From Candidatus Pantoea formicae (lineage in GTDB: Bacteria > Pseudomonadota > Gammaproteobacteria > Enterobacterales > Enterobacteriaceae), in contig NZ_VWXD01000004.1 of NCBI RefSeq assembly GCF_011752625.1, positions 186,001-250,000 of the forward strand: DNA of 64,000 nt, given 5' to 3'. Each line of letters starts with the position of its first letter. The first letter of the stretch is position 1. Below, in pieces: positions 1 through 10,318 of this stretch. The notes under the pieces are model-generated. The model had not been told where the DNA came from. It ran no database searches and saw nothing but the letters and a program-made list of their open reading frames with translations. Made by a program: the position numbers and the translations under genes.

Positions 1-243
<243 letters not shown>

Positions 244-364
244 CTAAACGTCTCCCACTTAAATTCTTTGTCAATTAGCGTTGTTAGCAGATGTGCGGCC
301 AAACTGGCCTTTTTCAACTGCTGTGACAGGCTTTTTTTACTGCCTGACATCACTCGATGACAAC

Positions 365-395
365 TAAATGGGGCCGCTTCAGAGCGCATCAAGGG
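365..395 (-). promoter_or_regulatory. Sigma-32 heat-shock promoter of dnaK
   Basis: Read on the minus strand, CCCTTGAT (395-388) is followed by 14 bases and then CCCCATTTA (373-365). This matches the sigma-32 consensus (CTTGAA, 13-17 bases, CCCCATNT) and closely resembles the known E. coli dnaK P1 promoter. Confidence 0.9.
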
Positions 396-433
396 TTAAA
401 ACTAAAATAATTTTAAAAAAATGCGGAAAAGAA

Positions 434-453
434 AAAGGCGCTTACGCGCCTTT
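434..453 (-). terminator. Rho-independent terminator of the MFS transporter gene
   Basis: AAAGGCGC / GCGCCTTT forms an 8-bp stem with a 4-base loop. On the minus strand it is followed by a T-rich run, directly downstream of the transporter stop codon at 456. Confidence 0.8.
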
Positions 454-455
454 GA

Positions 456-1760
456 TTACACATTCACTTGATTCAGTATGGATTCGCGCTGCTTTTCACT
501 CTGCAACCAGAGTCCAACCAGCAGGCCAATCAGTGCCAGCGCCAGCACATACCATGCTGGAGCCATCGGCGTGAGCTGCATCATTAACGTCACGCTGATT
601 GGCGTCAGACCACCGAAAATCGCATAGGCCACATTGTAAGAGAAGGAGATGCCGGTGAAACGCACCGCTGCCGGGAAGGCTTTAACCATCACAAAGGGCA
701 CCACACCCACCACGCCAACGCTCAATCCCGCCAGTCCATACCAGACAAACAGCATCTCCGGTGAACCACCCAATTGATGGAAGAAGTTCCAGCTAAAGAT
801 AGCCAGCAGCAATGAGCCGATAATCAGCGTCAGCGCAGCACCAAAGCGATCCACCAGCCAGCCCGCTATCACACAGCCAAATAGCAGCATAATGGTGGCG
901 ACGCTGTTGGCTTGCAGACTCAATGCCGCAGGGATGCCATGCTGTTTCTGCATCAGCGTTGGCGCCATCAGAATGACAACGACAATACAGGCAGAGAGCA
1001 GCCAGGTCAGCAACATGGAGATCACAATACCGCGTTTGTGGCTAGCGAGGATGGTTTGCAGCGGCAGCTTTTCAGACAGCGCTTTGCGCTGCTGCATCTG
1101 CTGAAACACTGGCGTTTCATGCAGCCAACGGCGCAGATACATCGCCAGTAAACCAAACAGGCCACCGAGGAAGAATGGAATGCGCCAGCCGTGATCGCGA
1201 ATTGCAGCCGGTGAAAGTGTGGTGTTCAGCACCGTCGCCACCAGCGAGCCGAGTAAAATCCCGGCAGTTAACCCGGCGGTCAACGTACCACAGGCAAAGC
1301 CGATGCGTTTTTCTGGCACATGTTCCGCCACGAAGACCCACGCACCTGGCACCTCTCCACCAATCGCGGCACCTTGCAGTACGCGCATCAGCAACATCAG
1401 TAACGGCGCGGCGATACCGATGCTGGCATAGGTCGGCAGTGCGCCCATCGCCAACGTCGGCAGTGCCATCAGCAGAATACTCAGGCTAAACATCTTCTTG
1501 CGCCCGACTTTGTCACCAAAGTGTGCCATGACAATGCCACCTAATGGACGCGCCAGATAACCGGCGGCAAAAATGGCAAACGTCTGAACCTGACGCAGCC
1601 ATTCTGGGATGTCGGGTGGGAAGAACAGCTCGCCAATCACGGCAGCAAAGAAAACGAAAATAATAAAATCGTAGAATTCCAGCGCCCCACCAAGAGCGGC
1701 CAGCGACAGAGTTTTGTAATCCTGTCCGTTAAGTCGACGCGTCGTATGTGCATCCATCAT
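456..1760 (-). CDS. MFS transporter, metabolite:H+ symporter (MHS/ProP-YhjE-like) family
   Basis: A 434-residue polytopic protein with about 12 predicted membrane segments. It carries the N-terminal signature ALGGALEFYDFIIF, the MFS loop 2-3 motif GDKVGRKKMF, and the segment RVLQGAAIGGEVPGAWVFVAE, which is typical of the metabolite:H+ symporter subfamily (KgtP, ProP, YhjE). Such proteins import organic acids, osmolytes or other small polar metabolites with protons across the inner membrane; the substrate cannot be read from the sequence. Two adjacent ATG codons (1760 and 1757) can start it. It stands alone between mog and dnaK and has its own terminator. In E. coli this interval holds other genes, so this is a lineage-specific resident. 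Confidence 0.85.
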   Translation of the reverse strand: MMDAHTTRRLNGQDYKTLSLAALGGALEFYDFIIFVFFAAVIGELFFPPDIPEWLRQVQTFAIFAAGYLARPLGGIVMAHFGDKVGRKKMFSLSILLMALPTLAMGALPTYASIGIAAPLLMLLMRVLQGAAIGGEVPGAWVFVAEHVPEKRIGFACGTLTAGLTAGILLGSLVATVLNTTLSPAAIRDHGWRIPFFLGGLFGLLAMYLRRWLHETPVFQQMQQRKALSEKLPLQTILASHKRGIVISMLLTWLLSACIVVVILMAPTLMQKQHGIPAALSLQANSVATIMLLFGCVIAGWLVDRFGAALTLIIGSLLLAIFSWNFFHQLGGSPEMLFVWYGLAGLSVGVVGVVPFVMVKAFPAAVRFTGISFSYNVAYAIFGGLTPISVTLMMQLTPMAPAWYVLALALIGLLVGLWLQSEKQRESILNQVNV

Positions 1761-1870
1761 CGTGCGGTATCCAGAGGCAAATTCAGAATAGTTGTAAAGC
1801 TGGGGTTACTATACCGTCAATAATTTGCCACACCAGTATCGCTAGATTTTATGCCTCAAAACGGTGATTT

Positions 1871-2458
1871 TCAGACGTTTGTCTCACGACGTGCACTTTT
1901 AGGGCGGAATGCTGCTACCACTTCGGGATGGGTCTCCACATATGGCCCTTCCAGTAACTGTAAACAATAAGGTACAGCTGCAAAAATTCCGGGCACTTTT
2001 ACTGTGCCATCTTCCGCTTTCAGTCCTTCGAGGGTTTCTTTAATGGATTTTGGCTGGCCCGGCAGATTGAGGATCAGAGACTGCTTACGGATCACCCCTA
2101 CCTGGCGCGAGAGAATCGCGGTGGGCACAAATTGCAGGCTGATTTGGCGCATCTGTTCGCCGAAGCCCGGCATTTCACGGTCGGCCACCGCCAAAGTGGC
2201 ATCGGGAGTGACATCACGGCGCGCTGGTCCAGTTCCGCCGGTGGTCAACACCAGGTTGCAGAACAGTTCATCGACCAGTTCACAAATCGCCTGCTCAATC
2301 ATCGGTTGCTCATCGGGCACCAAGCGGGTTTCGATTTCAAATGGCGTAGTCAGCGCGGCGGCGAGCCAGCTTTCCAGTGCCGGAATGCCCTGATCTTGAT
2401 AGATGCCGTTAGCAGCACGATCGGAAACGGAAATTAATCCAATACGTAAAGTATCCAT
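1871..2458 (-). CDS. mog: Molybdopterin adenylyltransferase MogA
   Basis: A 195-residue MoaB/Mog-fold protein. It starts MDTLRIGLISVSDRA and contains the signature LVLTTGGTGPARRDVTPDAT, the MPT-binding loop that places the catalytic Asp residues. It adenylylates molybdopterin before MoeA inserts molybdate, a cytoplasmic step of molybdenum cofactor synthesis. Length and start match the E. coli protein, and talB-mog adjacency is the normal enterobacterial order. A conserved NLPGQPKSIKETLEGL segment supports full length. Confidence 0.95.
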   Translation of the reverse strand: MDTLRIGLISVSDRAANGIYQDQGIPALESWLAAALTTPFEIETRLVPDEQPMIEQAICELVDELFCNLVLTTGGTGPARRDVTPDATLAVADREMPGFGEQMRQISLQFVPTAILSRQVGVIRKQSLILNLPGQPKSIKETLEGLKAEDGTVKVPGIFAAVPYCLQLLEGPYVETHPEVVAAFRPKSARRETNV

Positions 2459-2548
2459 TGAGTTATCGCTGTGGTTGACCGCAAGGCGGCAAATAAAGGG
2501 GGATGCTAAGAGGATAATACAAAGGGGAGTCGAGGGAAAAGCGTAAAA

Positions 2549-2572
2549 CCGTGGCGACAGCTGCCGCCACGG
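2549..2572 (-). terminator. Probable terminator after talB
   Basis: CCGTGGCG / CGCCACGG forms an 8-bp stem. On the minus strand it is followed by GTTTTACG, just downstream of the talB stop codon. The T-run is short, so strength is uncertain. Confidence 0.6.
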
Positions 2573-2581
2573 TAAATCACC

Positions 2582-3535
2582 TTACAGCAGTTCGGCGATC
2601 ATCTTCTCAAGTTTGCCCTGATCGATGGCAAAGTTGCGGATGCCTTCAGCCAGTTTGGTCACGGCCATAGGATCCTGGTTGTGCTGCCAGAAGAACTCAG
2701 CTTCGGTCATTTTCGCTGGACGCGCTTTGACTTCACCGGTGTAGCTCAGCTTACGCTCAACAGTCCCTTCGCTCTCAGCCAGCTCTTTCAGCAGGCCCGG
2801 AGAGATGGTCAGACGGTCGCAACCAGCCAGCTCAATGATTTCACCGACGTTACGGAAGCTGGCACCCATTACCACAGTTTCATAACCGTGCTGTTTGTAA
2901 TAGTTGTAGATTTCCGCCACAGACACCACGCCTGGATCTTCGTGTGCTGCGTACTCTTTCTTATCGGTGTTCTGCTTGTACCAGTCGAGGATACGGCCCA
3001 CGAATGGCGAGATCAGGAACACGCCCGCTTCAGCACAAGCACGTGCCTGCGCGAAGGAGAACAGCAGCGTCAGGTTACAGTTGATGCCTTCTTTTTCCAG
3101 CTGCTCAGCAGCACGGATGCCCTGCCAGGTTGAAGCCAGTTTGATCAGGATACGGTCGTTGCTGATGCCCGCATCGTTGTACAGTTTGATCAGGCTACGC
3201 GCCTTCGCGATGCTCGCTTCGGTGTCGTAAGAGAGACGTGCGTCAACTTCGGTAGAGATACGGCCTGGGATCAGTTTCAGAATTTCCAGACCAATGTTGA
3301 CGGCCAGCTTGTCAGAAACCAGTGCCAGCTGCTCTTCTTTGTTGCTGCTCTGCTGACGTGCCCAGGTAATGGCTTCGTCAATCAGTTTGCGGTATTCAGG
3401 GATTTGAGCGGCGTTGAGGATCAAAGAAGGGTTGGTGGTCGCATCTTGCGGCTGATAAAGCTTCATCGCCGCGATATCACCGGTGTCGGCGACCACAGTA
3501 GTCAGCTGACGCAAGGAAGTAAGTTTGTCCGTCAT
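2582..3535 (-). CDS. talB: Transaldolase B
   Basis: A 317-residue class I transaldolase of the non-oxidative pentose phosphate pathway. It transfers a dihydroxyacetone unit from sedoheptulose 7-phosphate to glyceraldehyde 3-phosphate. The N-terminal signature [10 protein letters not shown] and the segment [17 protein letters not shown], which carries the Schiff-base lysine, are both present. The start [10 protein letters not shown] and the length match E. coli TalB. It lies between mog and yaaA as in other enterobacteria. Confidence 0.98.
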   Translation of the reverse strand: MTDKLTSLRQLTTVVADTGDIAAMKLYQPQDATTNPSLILNAAQIPEYRKLIDEAITWARQQSSNKEEQLALVSDKLAVNIGLEILKLIPGRISTEVDARLSYDTEASIAKARSLIKLYNDAGISNDRILIKLASTWQGIRAAEQLEKEGINCNLTLLFSFAQARACAEAGVFLISPFVGRILDWYKQNTDKKEYAAHEDPGVVSVAEIYNYYKQHGYETVVMGASFRNVGEIIELAGCDRLTISPGLLKELAESEGTVERKLSYTGEVKARPAKMTEAEFFWQHNQDPMAVTKLAEGIRNFAIDQGKLEKMIAELL

Positions 3536-3748
3536 GGTTCTCTTTCTCTTAGGTTGACTGTCAGGGTGTAAAAGGCTGTTGCGATAATATCACGCACGAG
3601 TCCGTGCGCAACATCACGAAGTGCCCCATTACGATAGCGTCAACAAATGGGAGCGATTTGCCGATCCGTGCAGCTTTTTTGCTACACTCGTCGCAACTTA
3701 ATTCCCACTATTCCCCTGTAAACAGGCGGGTCAACAAGGATAAACACG

Positions 3749-4525
3749 ATGCTGATGGTTATCTCGCCAGCGAAGACACTGGATTTTGAAAGCCCGCTGG
3801 CGACACAGCGTTTTACGCAGTCAACACTGTTAGAAAAGTCACAACAGCTTATCGATGTTGCGCGCGATCTCTCACCGGCGCAGATTAGCTCTCTTATGAG
3901 CATCAGCGACAAACTGGCGCATCTGAACGCTGAGCGTTTTAACCAATGGCAACCACCCTTCACGCTGGATAATGCACGTCAGGCGATTCTGGCGTTTAAA
4001 GGTGACGTGTACACCGGCTTGCAGGCCGAAACCTTCAGTGAGGCAGATTTCGATTTCGCTCAGGAGCATCTGCGCATGCTGTCCGGTTTATACGGCGTGC
4101 TACGTCCGCTGGATTTGATGCAGCCTTACCGCCTGGAAATGGGCATCAAGCTGGCCAACCCGGCGGCGAAAGATCTCTACGGTTTCTGGGGTGATTTATT
4201 GACGCAGAAGCTCAATGACGCGATGGCCGAGCAAGGCGATGAGGTGCTGATCAACTTGGCGTCCGATGAGTACTTCAAAGCGGTGAAGCCAAAGCAGCTC
4301 AACGGTGAGTTGATCAAACCGGTGTTCCTTGATGAGAAGAACGGCAAGTTTAAGGTTATCAGCTTCTACGCTAAGAAAGCGCGTGGATTGATGAGCCGCT
4401 ATGTCATTCAGAACCGCCTGAGCAAGCCAGAGCAACTGAAACAGTTTGATGTTGATGGCTACTTCTTTGCGGCTGATGAGAGCAAAGGTAACGAGCTGGT
4501 GTTTAAGCGCCACGAGCAGAAATAA
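3749..4525 (+). CDS. yaaA: Peroxide stress protein YaaA
   Basis: A 258-residue protein of the UPF0246/DUF328 family. It opens [17 protein letters not shown] and carries the near-invariant block [14 protein letters not shown]...[14 protein letters not shown]. In E. coli, YaaA is OxyR-induced and limits free iron and oxidative DNA damage during peroxide stress. The ATG at 3749 follows an AAGGATAAACACG ribosome-binding region. It is the only plus-strand gene in this stretch and converges on thrC, sharing a terminator region with it. Confidence 0.96.
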   Translation: MLMVISPAKTLDFESPLATQRFTQSTLLEKSQQLIDVARDLSPAQISSLMSISDKLAHLNAERFNQWQPPFTLDNARQAILAFKGDVYTGLQAETFSEADFDFAQEHLRMLSGLYGVLRPLDLMQPYRLEMGIKLANPAAKDLYGFWGDLLTQKLNDAMAEQGDEVLINLASDEYFKAVKPKQLNGELIKPVFLDEKNGKFKVISFYAKKARGLMSRYVIQNRLSKPEQLKQFDVDGYFFAADESKGNELVFKRHEQK

Positions 4526-4551
4526 AAAAAGGTCGCCATCATGGCGACCTT
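4525..4551 (-). terminator. Terminator between yaaA and thrC (mainly for thrC)
   Basis: AGGTCGCCAT / ATGGCGACCT is a 10-bp perfect stem with a one-base centre. On the minus strand it is followed by a run of seven T, so it ends the thr operon. It may also act weakly on yaaA, whose stop codon abuts it. Confidence 0.85.
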
Positions 4552-4588
4552 ACTCTTCAAAACGCGCATGGTCGCGCGCCTGTTTGCA

Positions 4589-5872
4589 TTACTTCATCAA
4601 GAACTTACGCAGTTCAGCGAAGTCTGCCGCCATGTTATGCGATAGCAGTGGCAGCTCAGCGCGCTCTGCCAGCTCTTTTGGCAACGGCAATTCCTGACCC
4701 AGAATCTCGTCCACGCTCTCTTTGAACTTGGCCGGATGCGCAGTGCCGAGGAACAGGCCGAATTCGCCTTCCTGCAGGTTGTCGCGCAGCATGCGATAGG
4801 CAATCGCCGCGTGCGGCTCAGAGATATAGCCAATCTCCGCCAGCTCGCGCATGGTGGCTTTGGTGGTCTCATCCGATACCGCGCCAGAAGCCAGATCGGT
4901 CAGGCGCCAGGTTTTACGACGGAACAACTCTTCTACGCGCGGCCAGTTATTTGGCTGGCTGACATCCATCGCATTCGACAAGGTTGCCACAGTGGCATTG
5001 GGCTGCCATTCACCGTTGCCAAGGAAACGTGGCACGGTGTCGTTAGCGTTAGTTGCCGCAATGAAACGCTTGATCGGCAAGCCGAGGGATTTCGCCAGCA
5101 GGCCAGCGGTCAGGTCGCCAAAGTTACCGCTTGGTACGGAGACCACCAACTGGTTACGCTGCTCTTGTGGCAACTGCGCTACCGCTTCGAAGTAGTAGCA
5201 GATCTGTGCCAGCAGACGGCTGATGTTGATGGAGTTCGCTGAGTTCAGGCCAATTGCCTTCTTCAGCTCTTCATCATCAAACGCCTGCTTCACCAGCGCC
5301 TGGCAGGCATCGAAATCGCCGTCCACCGCGATGGTTTCAATGTTGCCGCCCAGCGTACAGAACAGTTTTTCCTGCAGCGGGCTGATTTTGCCCTGCGGAT
5401 AGAGGATAACGACGCGCACGTTTTCCATGCCGTAGAACGCATGAGCCACGGCGGCGCCGGTGTCACCGGAGGTCGCGGTCAGAATGGTGATCTGCTCATC
5501 AGCGCCCGACACATAAGAGAGCATCTGTGCCATGAAGCGGCCGCCGAAGTCTTTGAATGCCAGCGTTGGACCGTGGAACAGTTCGAGGCACGCCACATCG
5601 TCACTGACTTTCGCCACCGGCGCCGGGAAGGCAAAGGCGTTTTTCACGCGCTCAGCCAGCTGGTGCGCGGCAATCTCGTCGCCAATATAAGCAGAGAGGA
5701 TTTTACTGCTGCGGCTGACGAAATCCATCTCCAGCATCGCATCGATGTCGGTCAGTTCAAATTCCGGCAGTTCGAGCGGGAAGAACAGCCCTTGCTGCGA
5801 GCCGAGGCCCTGTTTAACGGCCTGAGCAAAACTAACCTGCTCGTTGTGATCCTTAAGGTTGTAGAGTTTCAT
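4589..5872 (-). CDS. thrC: Threonine synthase
   Basis: A 427-residue PLP enzyme that converts O-phosphohomoserine to L-threonine, the last step of the pathway. The PLP-lysine motif HGPTLAFKDFGGRFM and the phosphate-binding segment TATSGDTGAAVAHAF are intact. The start MKLYNLKDHNEQVSFAQAV is the canonical enterobacterial N-terminus. It lies three bases after the thrB stop codon, as the last gene of the thrLABC operon. Confidence 0.98.
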   Translation of the reverse strand: MKLYNLKDHNEQVSFAQAVKQGLGSQQGLFFPLELPEFELTDIDAMLEMDFVSRSSKILSAYIGDEIAAHQLAERVKNAFAFPAPVAKVSDDVACLELFHGPTLAFKDFGGRFMAQMLSYVSGADEQITILTATSGDTGAAVAHAFYGMENVRVVILYPQGKISPLQEKLFCTLGGNIETIAVDGDFDACQALVKQAFDDEELKKAIGLNSANSINISRLLAQICYYFEAVAQLPQEQRNQLVVSVPSGNFGDLTAGLLAKSLGLPIKRFIAATNANDTVPRFLGNGEWQPNATVATLSNAMDVSQPNNWPRVEELFRRKTWRLTDLASGAVSDETTKATMRELAEIGYISEPHAAIAYRMLRDNLQEGEFGLFLGTAHPAKFKESVDEILGQELPLPKELAERAELPLLSHNMAADFAELRKFLMK

Positions 5873-5875
5873 GCG

Positions 5876-6805
5876 TTATCCCAAGTTACGTGCGCCAGCC
5901 GTATCAAGACGGCAGATATGGACGAAGCCTTCATCGTTCTGCAGATAGTGCTGGCTGAGCCAGTCTGCCATCCGCTGTGCCGTTGCCATCTCGTTGCAAA
6001 CGGCGAAAAGTGTCGGGCCGGAGCCCGAAATACCACAGGCCAACGCACCGATGTCGGCAGCCGCCTGGCGCGCTTCAGCGAAGCCCGGCAGCAGTTTGGT
6101 GCGGTAAGGTTCTGCAATCACGTCCTGCATCAGTTTAGCTGCCAGCAGCGGCTGACGGGTATGACAGGCGTGAATAAAGCCCGCTAACAGGCGACCGTGT
6201 TTGATGGCATCTTCTTTGCGGTACTGCGCAGGCAGAATCGCGCGTGCTTCAGCGGTGGAGACTTTGATGCCCGGATAAGCCATCACCCACAGCCAGTCGT
6301 CAAAGCACGGCACCTCCTGACTGATGATCCCGTTCTCTTCAATCATCAGCTGTACACCGCCGAGGAAGCAAGGCGCAACGTTGTCGTAATGCACGCTGCC
6401 AGAAATACGCCCTTCCAGCTCGCCCATCAGCGCCAGCAGTTCGGTGTCATTTAAGGGCTTGCCGCAAAACTCGTTCATCGCCATCAAACCCGCGACCACT
6501 GAACAGGCGCTGGAACCCAAGCCTGAACCGATCGGCATGTTCTTTTCCAGCGTCATCGCGACAGGCACTTCTTTGCCAATCGCTTGGCAGAAACGTTCCC
6601 AGCACTGGTAAACAATGTTCTCTTGCGGATTGGTGGGCAGCTTGCTGACAAAGCGCCCGGTATTTACCAGGCTGAAGCTGTCTGCCGCTTCCACGGATAC
6701 GCAGTCACCCAGCAGGGTGCCATCCACCGGCGAAACTGCCGCGCCCAGCACATCAAAGCCGACGCTGACGTTACCAATCGAGGCCGGTGCATAAATTTTT
6801 ACCAT
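5876..6805 (-). CDS. thrB: Homoserine kinase
   Basis: A GHMP-family kinase of 309 residues. It starts [20 protein letters not shown] and has the ATP-binding motif [15 protein letters not shown] and the C-terminal [12 protein letters not shown] motif. It phosphorylates homoserine with ATP. The frame is open seven codons further upstream, but ATG at 6805 gives the conserved MVK start and lies 1-2 bases past the thrA stop codon. The sequence TGATGATGG offers a second ATG at 6808 that overlaps the stop. Translational coupling to thrA is likely. Confidence 0.97.
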   Translation of the reverse strand: MVKIYAPASIGNVSVGFDVLGAAVSPVDGTLLGDCVSVEAADSFSLVNTGRFVSKLPTNPQENIVYQCWERFCQAIGKEVPVAMTLEKNMPIGSGLGSSACSVVAGLMAMNEFCGKPLNDTELLALMGELEGRISGSVHYDNVAPCFLGGVQLMIEENGIISQEVPCFDDWLWVMAYPGIKVSTAEARAILPAQYRKEDAIKHGRLLAGFIHACHTRQPLLAAKLMQDVIAEPYRTKLLPGFAEARQAAADIGALACGISGSGPTLFAVCNEMATAQRMADWLSQHYLQNDEGFVHICRLDTAGARNLG

Positions 6806-6807
6806 CA

Positions 6808-9270
6808 TCAAACTCCCAACTTCCACGACAGTGTACGCAGCAGATCGGCAAAGACGCCGGCCGCTGTGACATCATTCCCTGCACCGTATCCACGCAGAAC
6901 CAGCGGGATCGGCTGATAATAGCGGCTATAAAACGCCAGCGCGTTCTCGCCGTTCTTCACTTTGTACAGCGGATCGTTGCCGTCCACCGCATCAATTTTC
7001 ACTTTGCAAATGCCGCCTTCCTCAATGGCGCCGACGAAGCGTAACACTTTACCTTCATCACGTGCTTTGGCAACGCGGGCGGCAAAGGCATCATCCAACT
7101 CCGGCAAACGCGCCATAAATTGCTCAACGTCGGCGATGTCGGTTAGCTCAGCCGGCAGCAGAGGCTCGATCTCGATATCGCTCAGCTCCAACTGATGGCC
7201 CGCTTCGCGCGCCAGAATCAGCAGCTTACGCGCCACATCGGTGCCAGAGAGATCGTCACGCGGGTCCGGCTCGGTAAAGCCCATCTCACGTGCCATTTTG
7301 GTCGCTTCTGACAGCGAGACACCTTCATCCAGCTTGCCAAAGATAAAGGAGAGCGAACCGGAGAGGATACCGGAGAATTTGATCAGCTCGTCACCGGCAT
7401 TCAGCAGATTTTGTAGGTTTTCGATCACCGGCAAACCAGCACCGACGTTAGTGTCGTACAGGAATTTACGACGCGACTTGGCGGCTGCCGCGCGCATCTG
7501 CTGGTAATAGTTCCAGGATGAGGTGTTGGCCTTCTTGTTAGGCGTCACCACGTGGAAGCCCTCTGCGAGGAAATCGGCATACTGATCGGCCACCGCCTGG
7601 CTGGAAGTACAGTCCACGATCACCGGGTTCAGCAGGTGATACTCCTTCACGAGACGCATCAGGCGCCCCAGGTTGAACGGCTCTTTGGCTTCGCTCAGTG
7701 CGCCTTTCCAATTGCTGAGATCGATACCGTGCACGTTAGTTAACAGCGCACGCGAATTGGCGATGCCGCACACGCGCAGGTCGATATGCTTCTCTTTCAG
7801 CCATGCCTGCTGACGATGCAGCTGCTCCAGCAACGCCGCGCCGACACCGCCCACCCCCACTACAAACACTTCAATGACCTGGTCGGTGGCGAACAACATC
7901 TGATGCACCACACGAACGCCAGTGGTGACTTCATCATTGCTTACCACCACCGAGATGGAACGCTCAGAGGAGCCTTGGGCAATCGCGACGATGTTGATGT
8001 TGGCGCGAGCCAGCGCGGAGAAGAATTTGGCCGAGATGCCGCGCAAGGTGCGCATACCATCGCCGACCACCGAGATCACCGCCAGCTGCTCCAGCACATC
8101 GAGCGGATCCAGCAGGCCATCTTTCAATTCCAGATAGAACTCTTCTTCTAATACGCGGCGGGCACGCGCCTGCTCGCTCTGCGGTACACAGAAGCTGATG
8201 CTGTACTCCGAAGAGGATTGGGTAATCAGTACGACTGAGATACCAGTGCGCGACATCGCCGCAAACACGCGTGCCGCCATGCCGACCATCCCTTTCATCC
8301 CCGGACCGGAGACGTTGAACATCGCCATGTTGTTGAGATTGGTGATGCCCTTCACTGGGTTCTCATCCAACTCGCCTTCTCCACCGATTAAGGTGCCAGG
8401 CGCTTGCGGGTTGGCGGTATTTTTGATTAGGCATGGAATCTGGAACTGAGCAATGGGGGCGATGGTACGAGGATGAAGCACTTTAGCACCGAAGTAAGAC
8501 AGCTCCATCGCTTCCTGGTAGGACATCGACTTCAGCAGTCGCGCATCCGGCACCTGGCGCGGGTCGCAAGTATAGACGCCGTCTACATCAGTCCAGATCT
8601 CACAACAGTCGGCACGCAAGCACGCCGCCAGCACCGCTGCCGAGTAGTCAGAGCCATTACGGCCCAGCACCACGAGTTCACCTTTCTCATTACCGGCAGT
8701 GAAACCGGCCATCAAGATCATGTGATCGGTCGGAATCTGGCTGGCTGCGATGCGGCGGGTGGATTCGGCGATATCCACAGTGGACTCGAGGTAATGACCG
8801 ACAGCCAGCAGTTTCTCAACCGGGTCAATCACCGTCACTTTGTGACCGCGCGCCTGAAGTAGCGCCTCCATGATGGCGATAGAGAGCTTCTCACCACGGC
8901 AGATAATGGCGGCATTGACCGCATCTGGGCACTGGCCCAGCAAGCTGATGCCGTGCAGCACTTGCTTCAGCTGGGCAAACTCCAGCTCAATGCGGGTTTT
9001 CAGTCCATCGTAATCGAAGCCCGGCTGAGCCTCCGCCAGGCCTTGTAGCAGGTCGGCAAAAATCCGTTCGGCATCGCTGATATTCGGCAGTGCGTCCTGG
9101 CCGCTAATGGTTTTCTCAATCATCGCCACCAGATGATTGGTGATTTTCGCTGGCGCAGAGAGCACGGTGGCAACCTGTCCCTGTTGCGCGTTGCTTTCCA
9201 GAATATCTGCCACGCGGAGAAAACGTTCCGCATTGGCTACTGAGGTTCCGCCGAATTTCAGCACTCGCAT
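6808..9270 (-). CDS. thrA: Bifunctional aspartokinase I / homoserine dehydrogenase I
   Basis: An 820-residue fusion. The aspartokinase domain (about 1-300) begins [20 protein letters not shown]. It is followed by paired ACT regulatory regions (about 310-460) that bind threonine, and then by a homoserine dehydrogenase domain with the NAD(P)-binding motif [16 protein letters not shown] near residue 470. The catalytic-lid segment [17 protein letters not shown] is present. It catalyses the first and third steps from aspartate to threonine, is feedback-inhibited by threonine in E. coli, and is transcribed behind the thrL attenuator. Length matches E. coli (820). Confidence 0.98.
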   Translation of the reverse strand: MRVLKFGGTSVANAERFLRVADILESNAQQGQVATVLSAPAKITNHLVAMIEKTISGQDALPNISDAERIFADLLQGLAEAQPGFDYDGLKTRIELEFAQLKQVLHGISLLGQCPDAVNAAIICRGEKLSIAIMEALLQARGHKVTVIDPVEKLLAVGHYLESTVDIAESTRRIAASQIPTDHMILMAGFTAGNEKGELVVLGRNGSDYSAAVLAACLRADCCEIWTDVDGVYTCDPRQVPDARLLKSMSYQEAMELSYFGAKVLHPRTIAPIAQFQIPCLIKNTANPQAPGTLIGGEGELDENPVKGITNLNNMAMFNVSGPGMKGMVGMAARVFAAMSRTGISVVLITQSSSEYSISFCVPQSEQARARRVLEEEFYLELKDGLLDPLDVLEQLAVISVVGDGMRTLRGISAKFFSALARANINIVAIAQGSSERSISVVVSNDEVTTGVRVVHQMLFATDQVIEVFVVGVGGVGAALLEQLHRQQAWLKEKHIDLRVCGIANSRALLTNVHGIDLSNWKGALSEAKEPFNLGRLMRLVKEYHLLNPVIVDCTSSQAVADQYADFLAEGFHVVTPNKKANTSSWNYYQQMRAAAAKSRRKFLYDTNVGAGLPVIENLQNLLNAGDELIKFSGILSGSLSFIFGKLDEGVSLSEATKMAREMGFTEPDPRDDLSGTDVARKLLILAREAGHQLELSDIEIEPLLPAELTDIADVEQFMARLPELDDAFAARVAKARDEGKVLRFVGAIEEGGICKVKIDAVDGNDPLYKVKNGENALAFYSRYYQPIPLVLRGYGAGNDVTAAGVFADLLRTLSWKLGV

Positions 9271-9297
9271 GATTGAAGCTCTCCTGAATTTTTGCCG

Positions 9298-9335
9298 AAA
9301 AAAAAGCCCGCACTGTTTAGGTGCGGGCTTTTTTC
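9298..9335 (-). terminator. Threonine operon attenuator
   Basis: GCCCGCAC (9306-9313) pairs with GTGCGGGC (9321-9328). The stem is flanked by A and T runs, so on the minus strand the hairpin ends in an eight-T tract. It lies between thrL and thrA. Sequence near the end of thrL (GCGGGC) can pair with one arm, giving the alternative antiterminator expected of attenuation. Confidence 0.92.
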
Positions 9336-9354
9336 TTTGTTTTTCCTGTATGCG

Positions 9355-9426
9355 TCAGCCCGCACCGTTACCTGTGGTAATGGTGGTGGTAATAATAATT
9401 GTGGTGTTCAGGCTGTGATTACGCAT
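9355..9426 (-). CDS. thrL: thr operon leader peptide
   Basis: A 23-codon peptide starting MRNHSLNTT, followed by runs of isoleucine and threonine and ending TTGNGAG. Seven codons are Thr and four are Ile, so ribosome stalling on scarce Thr-tRNA or Ile-tRNA would prevent attenuator formation. The C-terminal ITTGNGAG matches the E. coli leader, while the N-terminus is different and two residues longer. The peptide was found by translating the minus strand directly upstream of the attenuator. Confidence 0.95.
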   Translation of the reverse strand: MRNHSLNTTIIITTTITTGNGAG

Positions 9427-9470
9427 TGAGATTTTTTCTGTCTGTCTTTGTCTTGTCCGTCTGCCTTCCA

Positions 9471-9499
9471 GAAGTAAAGCAAAGCGCACGTTAAGTCAA
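9471..9499 (-). promoter_or_regulatory. Candidate thr operon promoter
   Basis: TTGACT (9499-9494, minus strand) is followed after 17 bases by TACTTC. The -35 element equals that of the E. coli thr promoter. The -10 element is a poor match, so the exact hexamer is uncertain. Confidence 0.45.
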
Positions 9500-9628
9500 C
9501 GAATTTGTCTTAGCTGTCGATGGGTCAACGCTGCGCAGTGCTGCGTTCAACACCTCGATTCATATCGGGATCGTTCAGCAGATGGCCAAGTATCCCGATC
9601 TGTCACTAAGAAAACGGATATTTACCGA

Positions 9629-10318
9629 TTATTTATCTATAAGTTTTTTTTCTACATCATGTAGCAGTCGATGCAACATGGCACTGTCACGCTGTTCCAG
9701 CAGCCCAATACGTTGATCTATCCAGTCCGCCATTTTGGCATCATCACTGACGTCCAGCTTCACTAACAACTGATGGAAGCGTTCACGTAGCGCCTGCAAC
9801 TGATGTTCATTGGCCGCTTCATGCTGTTCAACCGCCACCTGATTTAACGCGGAGAGCTGATAGCAGTAAACCATCACCGCCTGACCCAGATTGAGTGAAG
9901 GATAGTCATTGGCCATCGGGATACCGGTCAGCAAGTCCACCTGTTCCAACTCTTCATTCGTCAAGCCGCTGTCTTCACGGCCAAACACCAGTGCGATACG
10001 GCTCAGCCACTGGCGCTTCTCCTGCAAAATGCTTTCGACCTGTGTGGGTGTCGCATAGTAGCGAAACTTGGCGCGACTGCGTGCGGTCGTCGCCACGGAG
10101 AAATCAACGTCCGCCAATGCCTCACTCAAAGTGGCATAGGATTTAACGTTATCGAGGATTTCTCCAGCACCGTGCGCCACACGACGCGCGGCCGGATCTT
10201 GCCAGGCGTCACTGGCAACGATGCGCAATTCACTAAAACCCATGGTTTTCATCGCGCGGGCTGCCGCGCCGATATTTTCTGGGCGGGCGGGTGAAACAAG
10301 GATCAGGGGGAAATGCAT
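9629..10318 (-). CDS. yjtD: tRNA/rRNA methyltransferase YjtD (LasT; SpoU/TrmH family)
   Basis: A 229-residue SPOUT-superfamily protein. The N-terminal motif ILVSPARPENIGAAARAMK and the knot motifs LVFGREDSGLTNEEL and PSLNLGQAVMVYCYQL form the SAM-binding trefoil knot. The closest known relative I recall is E. coli YjtD; the TrmJ 2'-O-methyltransferases share the fold. The RNA target of YjtD is not known to me. Gene order arcA-yjtD-thrL is the standard enterobacterial order. ATG at 10318 begins MHFPLILVSPARPEN, consistent with the family. Confidence 0.88.
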   Translation of the reverse strand: MHFPLILVSPARPENIGAAARAMKTMGFSELRIVASDAWQDPAARRVAHGAGEILDNVKSYATLSEALADVDFSVATTARSRAKFRYYATPTQVESILQEKRQWLSRIALVFGREDSGLTNEELEQVDLLTGIPMANDYPSLNLGQAVMVYCYQLSALNQVAVEQHEAANEHQLQALRERFHQLLVKLDVSDDAKMADWIDQRIGLLEQRDSAMLHRLLHDVEKKLIDK

